From Microlunatus parietis (lineage in GTDB: Bacteria > Actinomycetota > Actinomycetes > Propionibacteriales > Propionibacteriaceae): DNA of 64,000 nucleotides. The notes beneath the pieces are model-generated. The model was not told the DNA's origin, ran no database searches, and saw only the letters and a program-made list of their open reading frames with translations. A program made the translations under genes and the position numbers. The stretch is taken from contig NZ_JACCBU010000001.1 of assembly GCF_013407955.1 (NCBI RefSeq), positions 806,001 through 870,000 on the forward strand, written 5' to 3'. This document shows positions 27,075-35,459 of the stretch, in pieces; the first letter of the stretch is position 1; every line of letters starts with the position of its first letter.

Positions 27075-27683
27075 CGCCAAGTAAACAAACCACCGGCAAT
27101 CAGAACACTGCAGTGGCAACCGGCCCCAGCCCTGGACGTAGACGTGCCGCCCGGTTGCCGTACCGGCGTCCTGACGGCTGTCAGCGCCGTTGCGAGACTT
27201 CTGGTCGGCGAGCGGGTCGAGCACGGCGGCCAGGATCGGCCGACCGCTGGTGGTGTCGGCGGCGAGCCGGCCGGTCTTGATCATCCAACGGATCTTGCGT
27301 GGTGTCTGGCCGAGCAGCTCGGCGGCCTGGGCGACGGTGACGGTCTCGGACGTCGCGGTGACGGTCTCGGCTGTGACGGCCTGGCCCAGCGGGGTCAGCT
27401 GCCAGCTCGAACCGTGGCTGGCGGGTGGGGCCAGCTGGTCGAGCAGCAGGGTCGCGGCGTCGTAGGCGGCGGTCCGGTCCGGGCCGAGCATGTCGTCGGT
27501 CAGGTCGGCCGTGCAGCGATCGACGACGGTGTCGATCACGGTTGCGGCAGCGCGCCGGCCGACCAGCTCGGCCAGTGATGTCCAGCTGGCCGCGGCGATC
27601 TCGTCGCTTAGCTGATCACCGATCATCCGCCGGCGGGCCTGGTCGATCTGCTCGGCCAGGCGGTCTCGGTCGGAAGCGGTCAT
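27063..27683 (-). CDS. DNA-binding protein with excisionase-like helix-turn-helix
   Basis: This 206-residue protein starts at ATG 27683. The N-terminal 95 residues are helical and unrecognised (MTASDRDRLAEQIDQARRRM...SWTSLAELVGRRAAATVID). A MerR/Xis-type helix-turn-helix follows at about 125-160 (VTVAQAAELLGQTPRKIRWMIKTGRLAAD). The last 30 residues (VYVQGWGRLPLQC...) run into the 3' end of the convergent HxlR gene with a 12-base overlap, so the natural C-terminus may have been replaced. A broken paralogous copy lies at 24500-24692. Such proteins are common on actinobacterial mobile DNA. Confidence 0.65.
   Translation of the reverse strand: MTASDRDRLAEQIDQARRRMIGDQLSDEIAAASWTSLAELVGRRAAATVIDTVVDRCTADLTDDMLGPDRTAAYDAATLLLDQLAPPASHGSSWQLTPLGQAVTAETVTATSETVTVAQAAELLGQTPRKIRWMIKTGRLAADTTSGRPILAAVLDPLADQKSRNGADSRQDAGTATGRHVYVQGWGRLPLQCSDCRWFVYLASFG
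27271..27304. repeat. Direct repeat, right copy (34 bp identical to 24641-24674)
   Basis: This copy lies inside the intact HTH gene and encodes the recognition-helix region. Identity to the left copy is complete over 34 bases and then diverges. Confidence 0.85.
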
Positions 27684-27894
27684 CAGCTGGCCGCGGCTTG
27701 GTGTCGCGCGGCCGCTCAATTCGGTGGACACGGTCGGTCGGTGTCGACCACGCTGGCGGTCGTGACGAGTATGCGGACGTACGACGAACTGGTTGCCAGG
27801 CGATCGCTGCGCCGCGAGCGCTGGACGCGCGCATCCGTTCCGCGCGCCGGTTCGTCGCCCATGATCACCGGTAGCTGAGCGAGGCGAGACTGCC

Positions 27895-29079
27895 ATGACC
27901 AGGCTCCGGGCTGCTTGGCTTCCGCGAGGCTTGCGGATCAAGGTCTACGCGCTGTCGGCGCTTGGCGAGGCGCTCCCGCTGTTTGCGGTGTACGCGCTGA
28001 TCTTCGCTGATAGTGGATTGTCGGCCGCGCAGATCTCATCCTTGTTCTTCGTCTGGTCTGCCGTTGCCTTTGCGCTGGAAGTGCCTTCCGGTGCCTTGGC
28101 CGATCGGGTTTCGCGGCGTCGGCTGTTGATCATCGAGGGCCTGCTCCGAGCGGCCGGATGCGCATTGTTGGTCACGGTGCCGTCGTATCCGATCTTCGCG
28201 ATCGGGTTCGTGTTGTGGGGTGTCGCGGGCGCGCTGCGATCGGGCACCTTCCAGGCGCTGGTGTACGACGAGTTGGCCGCGACCGGCAGCGAGCGGTCGT
28301 ATGGCAGGTTGATTGGGACCGCGGGGACGATCGGGCCGCTGGCTGGTGTCGGTGCGACCCTCGCTGCCGCTCCCTTGCTGGCCCTGGGCGGGTATCCGCT
28401 GGTCGGCTGGATCAGCGCCGCAGTCAGTCTGGCCGCCGCCGTGGTGTCCTGGACGCTTCCGGAGCGGCCGCAGGTTCGGCACGTCGACGGTGGCGTCCGT
28501 GGCTACCTGCGCACGCTGCGGGACGGGCTGGTGGAGACGCGGCGGAATCGGGCCGTGTTCTTTGTGTTGATTGTGCTGGTGTGCCTGAACCTCGGTGCCA
28601 TCGACGAATACGTGCCGCTGCTGCTGCGCGATGACGGCGTCCCGACCGTGATCATCCCGGTCTTGTTGGCCGCTCAGGCGGTGATGACCGCGGCGGCGAG
28701 CTGGGCGGCGGGGCGCTGGTCGACGACCCGATCGCTGGTCCCGGCAGTCGCGTTGATCATCGGCGCGGTAGCTCTTGCGGGGGGCGCGCTGATCATGCAT
28801 CCGGTCGGATTCGTCGGCTTGGCGGCGGCCCTGACCGCGACCACCTTTGTCACAGTGTGTACGCAGATCCGGCTGCAGCACGCAATCACCGGCCAAGTCC
28901 GTGCCACGGTGACATCGGCGGCCGGGCTCGGAAGGGAGTGCGCCGCCCTGATCACCTACGGCTCGATCGCCGGCCTGTCGGTAGGGCTTCCGATCTCCAC
29001 CGCCGTGGCCGCGATGGCAATCCCGATGCTGCTGCTAGGCGTCGCCCTGCCGCGTCTGCTCGGTACTGCAAGGGCATGA
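27895..29079 (+). CDS. MFS transporter
   Basis: This 394-residue, 12-helix transporter has helix 1 GLRIKVYALSALGEALPLFAVYALIFAD and the loop motif SGALADRVSRRRLLIIEGLLRAAG, the DHA3-like pattern. The second half (SLVPAVALIIGAVALAGGALIMHPVGFVGLAA) is well formed. It shows more GTT/TTG codons than its neighbours, visible for example at 28545-28600, hinting at a different origin. Substrate unknown. Upstream, 27684-27894 holds no convincing gene. Confidence 0.85.
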   Translation: MTRLRAAWLPRGLRIKVYALSALGEALPLFAVYALIFADSGLSAAQISSLFFVWSAVAFALEVPSGALADRVSRRRLLIIEGLLRAAGCALLVTVPSYPIFAIGFVLWGVAGALRSGTFQALVYDELAATGSERSYGRLIGTAGTIGPLAGVGATLAAAPLLALGGYPLVGWISAAVSLAAAVVSWTLPERPQVRHVDGGVRGYLRTLRDGLVETRRNRAVFFVLIVLVCLNLGAIDEYVPLLLRDDGVPTVIIPVLLAAQAVMTAAASWAAGRWSTTRSLVPAVALIIGAVALAGGALIMHPVGFVGLAAALTATTFVTVCTQIRLQHAITGQVRATVTSAAGLGRECAALITYGSIAGLSVGLPISTAVAAMAIPMLLLGVALPRLLGTARA

Positions 29080-29317
29080 GGGCGAGCCGTCGAGCCGCTG
29101 GCGATGATCGTCACGACGCCTGGTCGCTGCCCCGGTGAGTCCGGACCTAGGTTGCGGTGCCGAGGATGATCAGCGGAAGTCGCGAGATGCCGTGGTCGGC
29201 TCCAGTGACAGCGATTCGACGTGTTCCGCGCTGCGACTGGTGACCTGCCCGCGGTCGATTCAGCCATCACCCCGAGGCCGGCGTCTTGCCGCGCAGCCGC
29301 GTTCAACTTGGCCATGA
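29080..29317. other. Intergenic stretch without a recognised gene
   Basis: Between the MFS stop and the frameshifted gene I see only out-of-frame open stretches on both strands with no family signature or ribosome site. It may be part of the decaying region beside the tRNA genes. Confidence 0.5.
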
Positions 29318-29757
29318 TCAACTCTGATGCTTCTCCTCGGGCCACGGGTACAAGGTGGCCAGCGGTTCGAACCCGGTCGGCACGCCCTGGTCGTCGAGGA
29401 TCGGCCGGGAATGCTGGTGACTGCCGGCAGCGCGATCGCAGCCGGGATCAACTCCAGGCCGTGCCGGCCGAGCCCCGACACGGCATCGCCGAGCTGGACT
29501 GGCCGGGTCGACGCCAACGACCTGGCGACCTCAGGCAGGCGCCGCTCGCCACCGGACAAATGGTTCGGCTCATCGATGCCGGCCGGGTCGAACCAGACCG
29601 CGCTGTCCTCATTGCGGATCCCACGGGCCGGACAACAACTTGCCGCCCAGGCCCGGATCAGCAGCTCGACCGCGGCCTCGGTCCCGTACAGGCCGGCGGC
29701 CCAGCCGCGCAGCTGCTCGGCCAGCCGGCGCGTCGTGAACGTGGCGTCGGTCGCCAT
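29318..29757 (-). pseudogene. Frameshifted gene of unknown function beside tRNA genes
   Basis: From ATG 29757 the minus strand encodes MATDATFTTRRLAEQLRGWA and then WFDPAGIDEPNHLSGGERRLPEVARSLAS, a plausible soluble protein. Near 29405-29415 the good frame shifts: the natural-looking end is PILDDQGVPTGFEPLATLYPWPEEKHQS, stopping at 29318, one frame away from the N-terminal part. The total length, 440 bases, is not divisible by three. Either the gene is broken or there is a base error. Function unknown. 29758-30040 upstream contains no complete gene. Confidence 0.55.
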
Positions 29758-30040
29758 CGGTCAGCCCGCCTGGCTCTGGGTCGGGTTGTTGAGCTTGGCG
29801 AAGAACTCGCCGGCCTCCATGGTCGGTTCCGCTCGACCACGTTCGGATGCATCGCAGCGCTCGCCTTCGCAGCTGTCTCGGCGGACCCCGTCGATGTCCG
29901 TCTCCAGATCTACCACCCCAGTGCATCCACGCCGGCTGACGACTCCGAGGCGCCTCTGCCAGCCACAGAAAACCTTCACCGCGTATTGACCGAGAACAGC
30001 CGTAGACACCCGGTTCCAACCGCCACCAGCCGGACACAGC

Positions 30041-30079
30041 AAAACGCCCCTCACCAGGCATCGTTCCTGGTGAGGGGCG
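30041..30079 (-). terminator. Intrinsic terminator after tRNA-Glu
   Basis: A perfect 14-bp stem (CGCCCCTCACCAGG / CCTGGTGAGGGGCG) with a 7-base loop is followed on the minus strand by TTTT. It ends the tRNA transcript. Confidence 0.9.
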
Positions 30080-30092
30080 CTTTACCGCTCGT

Positions 30093-30165
30093 AGCCCCGA
30101 CGGGATTCGAACCCGCGCTACCGCCTTGAGAGGGCGGCGTGCTAGGCCGCTACACAACGGGGCCC
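30093..30165 (-). tRNA. tRNA-Glu (anticodon CTC)
   Basis: On the minus strand the cloverleaf folds with acceptor GGCCCCG/CGGGGCT, anticodon stem CGCCC-TCTC-region with CTC in the loop, and T arm GCGGG TTCGAAT CCCGT. CCA is not encoded. It is 73 bases long and followed by a strong terminator. Confidence 0.92.
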
Positions 30166-30244
30166 TAGCTGCTGATCGTCTCCGATCAGCCTGCGGAAGA
30201 CTACCAAAACGCTCTGCGATCCAGCGAATCGGAAGCTTCCGTCG

Positions 30245-30316
30245 CTGGGGTACTAGGACTCGAACCTAGACTAACTGAACCAGAATCAGTCGGGCTGCCA
30301 ATTACCCCATACCCCA
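30245..30316 (-). tRNA. tRNA-Gln (anticodon CTG)
   Basis: The minus strand gives acceptor TGGGGTA/TACCCCA, anticodon stem ACTGA with loop TTCTGGT (CTG), T arm CTAGG TTCGAGT CCTAG, and discriminator G. It is 72 bases long, CCA is not encoded, and it lies about 80 bases upstream of tRNA-Glu in the same transcript direction. Confidence 0.93.
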
Positions 30317-30346
30317 TCGGCCGCTGCCGCGGCACGAGGATGAACT

Positions 30347-31345
30347 TTACTGTACGACCTCGGCCTCGCCCAAACCGGCGGGTCGGCGCGCCGCCGCGGC
30401 CACTCCGGGCGGTGGGTACTTGATCATCGCGCAGTTCTCCTTGATCAACTCCTTGCGGACCTGGTCGCCGGTGCGGCGGTCGATCACGTTGCGCCAGATC
30501 TCGTTCATCCGGTACCACTGACCGCGGTAAGGGACGAACTGCTCGTCGACCGCGAACACCTTGTAGGACTCGTTCTGCGGCCGGTCGGACCGGATCTCGC
30601 CGACCAGATGGCGGTCCCCCACCGACACTCGCAGCTGGTAGGTCGCGGGCCCCTCGTTGCGGAACCGGAAGTCGACGTAGTTGTAGTAGATCGTGCAGCC
30701 GACGCCCCAGGGCAGCACCCGACCGTCGTCGGGGAACGGGTCGAAGGAGTGCTCGGAGCGTTCGGTCACCACCAGCGGCGTGTGCAGCACCAGCCAGTGC
30801 AGCAGGTTGGCCAGCTGACAGATCCCGCCGCCGACGCCGGCCTTCGCCTCGCCGTTGTCGAGCAGCATCCCCTCGATGTAGCCCTTGCGACGGGAGGTCT
30901 TGCCGACGGTCCGGCAGAACGAGAACTCCTGGCCGGGCTCGATGATCAGACCGTCCAGCCGCTCCACCGCGAGCCGCAGGTTGGTCACCTTGTTGTGCTG
31001 CATCCACATCTCGGACTGGCCGAGCTTCCGCAGCAGCAGCGACTCATGGTGCTTCACCCGGACCGGCAGATCCTCGGCCTGGCGCCGGCTCGCCCACTCG
31101 ATGCCGGACGCCGCCCAGTACGCCCTCCGGCGCAACCGGCGCAGCGCCACGGCGGCCGGGAACAGGACCGGGAACCGCTCGGTCAGCCTCGCCTTCCGCT
31201 CCCGCAGTGCCGCCGGCAACCGGAACCCGTCCGGCAACGCAGCCTCTTTCCCGCCCGCGCCCGGCGCCCGATCCTCCGCTGTGCCCTGAGCCTGTCGAAC
31301 GGCAGCCGCACCGTCACCGCCGGCGTGGTCGAACTCCACCCGCAT
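30347..31345 (-). CDS. VanW family protein
   Basis: This 332-residue protein carries the VanW domain over about residues 120-300: NLRLAVERLDGLIIEPGQEFSFCRTVGKTSRRKGYIEGMLLDNGEAKAGVGGGICQLANLLHWLVLHTPL. GGGICQ(L/V) and PGQEFSF are the defining motifs, and ERSEHSFDPFP follows. The family is found with vancomycin-resistance loci, but its role is unproven, probably in the cell envelope. The N-terminal about 45 residues include AAVRQAQGTAE, which is the translation of a dispersed repeat (31283-31303), so this part is probably not original. Confidence 0.88.
   Translation of the reverse strand: MRVEFDHAGGDGAAAVRQAQGTAEDRAPGAGGKEAALPDGFRLPAALRERKARLTERFPVLFPAAVALRRLRRRAYWAASGIEWASRRQAEDLPVRVKHHESLLLRKLGQSEMWMQHNKVTNLRLAVERLDGLIIEPGQEFSFCRTVGKTSRRKGYIEGMLLDNGEAKAGVGGGICQLANLLHWLVLHTPLVVTERSEHSFDPFPDDGRVLPWGVGCTIYYNYVDFRFRNEGPATYQLRVSVGDRHLVGEIRSDRPQNESYKVFAVDEQFVPYRGQWYRMNEIWRNVIDRRTGDQVRKELIKENCAMIKYPPPGVAAAARRPAGLGEAEVVQ
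31283..31303. repeat. Dispersed repeat family A, copy inside the VanW gene
   Basis: Core CCCTGAGCCTGTCGAACGG. The same core is at 57001-57021 (identical), 56872-56891, and as a facing pair at 37293-37342. It is translated here in the VanW N-terminus as VRQAQGT on the minus strand. Confidence 0.85.
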
Positions 31346-31612
31346 CTTCCCTCCCCGACCTCGTCACCGATCCGTCCGGTACGAATACGCCGTGACGGTA
31401 GGCCCGCGTTGCATGCCGATCGCACATTTCGTTGCCGACTTGTTGTGCAAGGAGCCCCCCGGAAGGGTTGACGAATCCGCCGGTTCCACGATGCGGACGA
31501 AGCGGGCTGCGGGCCGTGAGATGGACCTTGACCAGAACAACTAAAAGGGATTGATTTAACCAACTCGGATTTTCAGATCCCCGCAACGTTGCGCCCGAAG
31601 GGATGGTCTGCC

Positions 31613-33439
31613 ATGGCCCAGTACGAGAATGTGCGAGACGTACTCGATTATCAGTTCAACCGCCGCGGGCTGCTCGGCCTCGGCGGCGCGGCGGCCCTCG
31701 CCGGTCTGGCCGGATGCTCCGGCGACGACGGCGGGTCGTACGGTGACGAGCCGACCGGCTCCAGCAAGCCCTCGCCGACCGGGACGGTGAAGATCGCCAA
31801 GGCGAACATCCCGACCCCGCGGGAGCAGACGCTGATCGTCGGCCAGACCGAATACACCGTCTTCAACAGCTGGAACGGGTTCGTCCCGAACGGGGTCCCC
31901 TCCGGCTCCGGCATGGACGTGTTCTGCAAGGAATACCTCTTCTACCTCAACCTGGCCACCGGCGAGCGGATCAACTGGCTGGCCACGAACTACAGCTACA
32001 ACCCCGACTTCACCGAGCTCACGCTGAACCTGGAGCCGCGGGCCAAGTGGAGCGACGGCGAGCCGTTCACCTCCGCGGACCTGCAGTTCACACTGCGGCT
32101 GCTGCGCGACCGGAAGGACCTGCTCGGCGGTGGCGGTGACTGGGCGGAGTTCCTCAAGGATGTCGCGACGCCGGACCCGCAGACCGCTGTCCTCCAACTC
32201 AAGAAGTCGAACCCGCGGATCCACTACGGCTTCATCACCACGATCCTCGGCTCGTTCGACGTCCGGCCGAAGCACATCTGGGAGAAGCAGGAACCGACCA
32301 AGTTCAAGGACAACCCGCCGATCCGGACCGGCCCGTACGTCCTCGACGAGGCGATCCAGAACCAGAAGATGTTCGTCTGGAAGAAGAACCCGGACTACTG
32401 GAACAAGGAGAATCTCGACCCCAAGCCGGAGTACGTGATCTACCAGAGCACCGCGAAGCAGGCCGACGCGGCGGCACTGGCGTTCGAGCGGGTCCAGATC
32501 GACGTCGGGTCGATCAACGAGGAACACGCCAAGCAGCTCCGGGCCGAGGGCTACCCGAATCTGATCACGACCCAGTTCAACGACCCGTGCCCGCGGGCGT
32601 TCTGGCTGAACAACGATCCGTCCCGGGGCCTGATCTCCGAACCGAAGATGCACTGGGTGGTCAGCTACCTGATCGACCGGCCCAAGATCGCCCGGGCGGT
32701 CTGGCCGGTGGAGACCGCGCCGGCCCAGTACCCGTGGGCCGACTACGCCAGCCTCGAGCAGTGGAAGAACCCGGCGATCGCCGACAAGTATCCGCTGACC
32801 TACGATCCCGCCAAGGCCGCCCAGCTGCTGGACGAGATCGCCCCCAAGGGTACGGACGGCAAGCGCACCTACAAGGGCAAGCCGGCCACCATCGAGATCA
32901 TCACGCCGGTCCCGGTCGACGGCCCCGAGTACGTGATCGGCACGATGCTCAAGACCGAGCTGGACAAGCTCGGCGTACCCACGACGATGCGCAGCCTGAG
33001 CGGCTCGGTGCACGACGAGAAGTTCCAGAAGGGCGAGTTCGACATCGCCGACAACTGGGTCTGTCACATCTCGCAGGACCCGGAGCAGCTGTATCGCGAC
33101 CTGGAGAGCGACCGCGCCCAGCCGGTCGGCAAGAACGCGGTGGACAAGAACAAGACCCGGTTCCGGAACCCGCAGCTTGATCAACTCTCCAAGCAGCTGG
33201 CCAACATGGATCCGACCTCGCCGGAGGCCAAGCCGCTGCTGGACCAGGCGCTGGAGATCTACTACCAGAACCTGCCGGTGATCCCGATCATCCAGACCGG
33301 GTACCCGCAGTACTACAACACCACGTACTGGAAGGGCTGGCCGACCGACGAGGACCTCTACCAGGTCCCGCTCAACTGGTGGGGACACTTCATGTTCGTG
33401 ATCGGCAGGTTGGAGCCCACGGGCCAGGTCGAGCCGTGA
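31613..33439 (+). CDS. Solute-binding lipoprotein, family 5 (second importer)
   Basis: This 608-residue exported lipoprotein starts at ATG 31613. The signal has a twin-arginine-like NRRGLLGLGGAAALAG and a lipobox LAGC with Cys35. The mature SBP_bac_5 domain shows the typical ARWSDGEPF-like motif (AKWSDGEPFTSADLQFTLRLLRDRKD). It begins a six-gene same-strand block ending in a secreted carbohydrate-binding protein at 37257, so a glycan-derived substrate is likely. 31346-31612 upstream is non-coding; TTGACC at about 31527 may be a -35. Confidence 0.92.
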   Translation: MAQYENVRDVLDYQFNRRGLLGLGGAAALAGLAGCSGDDGGSYGDEPTGSSKPSPTGTVKIAKANIPTPREQTLIVGQTEYTVFNSWNGFVPNGVPSGSGMDVFCKEYLFYLNLATGERINWLATNYSYNPDFTELTLNLEPRAKWSDGEPFTSADLQFTLRLLRDRKDLLGGGGDWAEFLKDVATPDPQTAVLQLKKSNPRIHYGFITTILGSFDVRPKHIWEKQEPTKFKDNPPIRTGPYVLDEAIQNQKMFVWKKNPDYWNKENLDPKPEYVIYQSTAKQADAAALAFERVQIDVGSINEEHAKQLRAEGYPNLITTQFNDPCPRAFWLNNDPSRGLISEPKMHWVVSYLIDRPKIARAVWPVETAPAQYPWADYASLEQWKNPAIADKYPLTYDPAKAAQLLDEIAPKGTDGKRTYKGKPATIEIITPVPVDGPEYVIGTMLKTELDKLGVPTTMRSLSGSVHDEKFQKGEFDIADNWVCHISQDPEQLYRDLESDRAQPVGKNAVDKNKTRFRNPQLDQLSKQLANMDPTSPEAKPLLDQALEIYYQNLPVIPIIQTGYPQYYNTTYWKGWPTDEDLYQVPLNWWGHFMFVIGRLEPTGQVEP

Positions 33440-34524
33440 GTGCCGACACGGCGGTCCGGGAGCGCAGCAGCCCCGGGCCGGCGAAGACACCTGTCCTGCG
33501 CGGGTTCCTGTCCGCCCATCCCCTGCTGGAGTACGGGATCCGGCGGTTCGGCCTCTATCTGGTCGAGCTCTGGGGCTCGCTGACGATCGCGTTCTTCTTC
33601 TTCCGGCTGATCCCCGGCGACCCGGTGCAGACGTTCATCCAGACGCTGGCGCAGAACTACGTCTACAACCAGCAGGCCAGCCAGGAAGTGATCGACAAGT
33701 ACCGCGAGGAGTTCGGCCTGGACGGCAACATCTTCGTCCAGTACCTGCGGTTCATGCAGCGCTTGATCTTCGAGCAGGACCTCGGCCCGTCCTTGATCAA
33801 CTATCCGACGCCGGCCTTCGAGGTGGTCGGCCAGTCGCTGCCCTGGACGGTCGGGCTGCTCGGCATCTCCGCCGTGCTGGCCTTCGTCCTCGGCATCCTG
33901 GCCGGCGCCGTCGCCGGCTGGCGGCGCGGCAAGATCGGCGCCGAGGTGGCCACCACGACGTCGATCGCGCTCGGCCACGTGCCGTTCTACTTCCTGGCGT
34001 TGATCTTGGTCTACGTCTTCTCCTACCTGCTCGGCATCCTGCCGAACCGCTCGGCGTACGACTCCGCGATCCCGGTCGCCTTCTCCCCCGAGTTCATCGG
34101 CAGCCTGATCCAGCACGGGCTGCTGCCGGCCGGCTCGATCGTGATCATCGGCGTGTTCAACTGGCTGCTGTCGACCCGGATGCTGATGGTGCCGATCCTC
34201 GGCGAGGACTATCTGCACTACGCCGAGGCGAAGGGACTGCACCCGAACCGGATCCTGACCCGGTACGCGTTGCGCAACTGCTACCTGCCGCAGGTGACCG
34301 GCTTCGGCATCTCGCTCGGCTTCATCTTCAACGGCAACCTGCTGGTGGAGCAGCTGTTCAACTACCCCGGTCTCGGCTTCACCCTGGTCACCGCGATCAA
34401 CCAGCTCGACTTCAACACGGTGCTCGCCGTGACCACGATCTCGATCTTCTTCGTCCTGACCGCGAACCTGATCCTGGATCTGCTGCTTCCGCTGCTGGAT
34501 CCCCGAGTGAAGTACTGGCGGTGA
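33436..34524 (+). CDS. ABC permease, DppB/OppB type (second importer)
   Basis: This 362-residue permease starts at GTG 33436, overlapping the lipoprotein stop by 4 bases. It has a 35-residue cytoplasmic N-terminal extension before the OppB anchor helix YLVELWGSLTIAFFFFRLIPGDPVQTFIQ. The coupling loop is YLHYAEAKGLHPNRILTRYALRNCYLPQVTGFG and the end is LLLPLLDPRVKYWR. It overlaps the next gene by 4 bases. Confidence 0.94.
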   Translation: MSADTAVRERSSPGPAKTPVLRGFLSAHPLLEYGIRRFGLYLVELWGSLTIAFFFFRLIPGDPVQTFIQTLAQNYVYNQQASQEVIDKYREEFGLDGNIFVQYLRFMQRLIFEQDLGPSLINYPTPAFEVVGQSLPWTVGLLGISAVLAFVLGILAGAVAGWRRGKIGAEVATTTSIALGHVPFYFLALILVYVFSYLLGILPNRSAYDSAIPVAFSPEFIGSLIQHGLLPAGSIVIIGVFNWLLSTRMLMVPILGEDYLHYAEAKGLHPNRILTRYALRNCYLPQVTGFGISLGFIFNGNLLVEQLFNYPGLGFTLVTAINQLDFNTVLAVTTISIFFVLTANLILDLLLPLLDPRVKYWR

Positions 34525-35459
34525 TGATCATGTCCTCATCCGAAGTCGCCGACACCGGTCGGCCCGATGTCGCGGGCGGGGCCCGCCGGTTCGTCGCCGC
34601 GGTCGGCCGGACCATCGCCGGCAGCCCGAAACTGCTGGCCGGCCTGATCATCATCGCCGCGCTGGTCCTGTTCGCGCTGTCGGCGCCACTGATCGTCGGC
34701 GCGATCGGTCAGGGTGCCGACCCGATCGAGATCGCCGCGTACCGGAAATGGCTGCGGCCGTCCGCGGCGCACCCGTTCGGCACCGACCAGTTCGGCCGGG
34801 ACGTACTGGCCATGGTGGTCAAGGGCACCGCGGTCTCGTTGCAGATCGGCGGCATCGCCGGCGTCATCTCGACCGCCGTCGGCGTCGTGGTCGCGTTCAT
34901 CGCCGGCTACAAGGGCGGCTGGGTGGACAGCGTCCTGTCCACCTTCACCGGCATCCTGCTGGTGATCCCGACCTTCCCGTTGCTGATCGCGCTGTCTGCG
35001 TACACCCGCGAAGTGACGCTGTTCCAGGTCGGCCTGATGTTGTCGATCTTCGCCTGGCCGTTCGCGGCGAAGACGATCAGGTCGCAGGTGCTCAGCCTGA
35101 GATCCCGGCCGTACGTCGAGCTGGCCAAGGTCAGCAAGGCCCGCGACCTGGAGATCATCATCAAGGAGTTGCTGCCGAACCTGTTGCCGTACATCGGCGT
35201 CGGCTTCGCCAACGCCGCGCTCGGCGCGATCTTCGGCCTGATCGGTCTGGAGGTGATCGGTCTCGGGCCGTCCGGCGTGATCGATCTCGGTCACCTGATC
35301 TTCAACGCGATCAACACCGGCGCCCTGACCCTCGGCGCCTGGCCGATGTTCGTGGTGCCGATCGCGCTGCTGACTCTGCTGTTCGCGGCGCTGAACCTGA
35401 TCAACATCGGGTTGGAAGAGGTCTACAACCCCCGGCTGAGGAGTGTGACCGGTGCCTAG
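34521..35459 (+). CDS. ABC permease, DppC/OppC type (second importer)
   Basis: This 312-residue permease contains the OppC motifs HPFGTDQFGRDVLAMVVKGTAVSLQIGGIAGVISTAVGVVVAFIAGYKGGWVD and the coupling segment [41 protein letters not shown]. Start ATG 34521 overlaps the previous stop; its own 3' end overlaps the next gene by 8 bases. Tight coupling suggests fixed stoichiometry. Confidence 0.94.
   Translation: MMIMSSSEVADTGRPDVAGGARRFVAAVGRTIAGSPKLLAGLIIIAALVLFALSAPLIVGAIGQGADPIEIAAYRKWLRPSAAHPFGTDQFGRDVLAMVVKGTAVSLQIGGIAGVISTAVGVVVAFIAGYKGGWVDSVLSTFTGILLVIPTFPLLIALSAYTREVTLFQVGLMLSIFAWPFAAKTIRSQVLSLRSRPYVELAKVSKARDLEIIIKELLPNLLPYIGVGFANAALGAIFGLIGLEVIGLGPSGVIDLGHLIFNAINTGALTLGAWPMFVVPIALLTLLFAALNLINIGLEEVYNPRLRSVTGA

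Noticed and set aside
27771..27878. A 35-codon frame beginning MRTYDELVARRSLRRE
   Set aside because: The first seven residues resemble the N-terminus of some SAM-dependent methyltransferases, but the similarity stops at once and no ribosome site precedes it; too weak to annotate.
28956..29345. A 129-codon minus-strand frame starting MARGEASELIMAKLNAAAR
   Set aside because: It overlaps the end of the MFS gene, shows no hydrophobic or catalytic pattern, and its Arg/Pro/Ser-rich second half is typical of antisense frames.
29761..29820. A 19-codon minus-strand frame (MEAGEFFAKLNNPTQSQAG) just before the frameshifted gene
   Set aside because: It has no clear ribosome site, and could equally be the C-terminus of a lost upstream gene.
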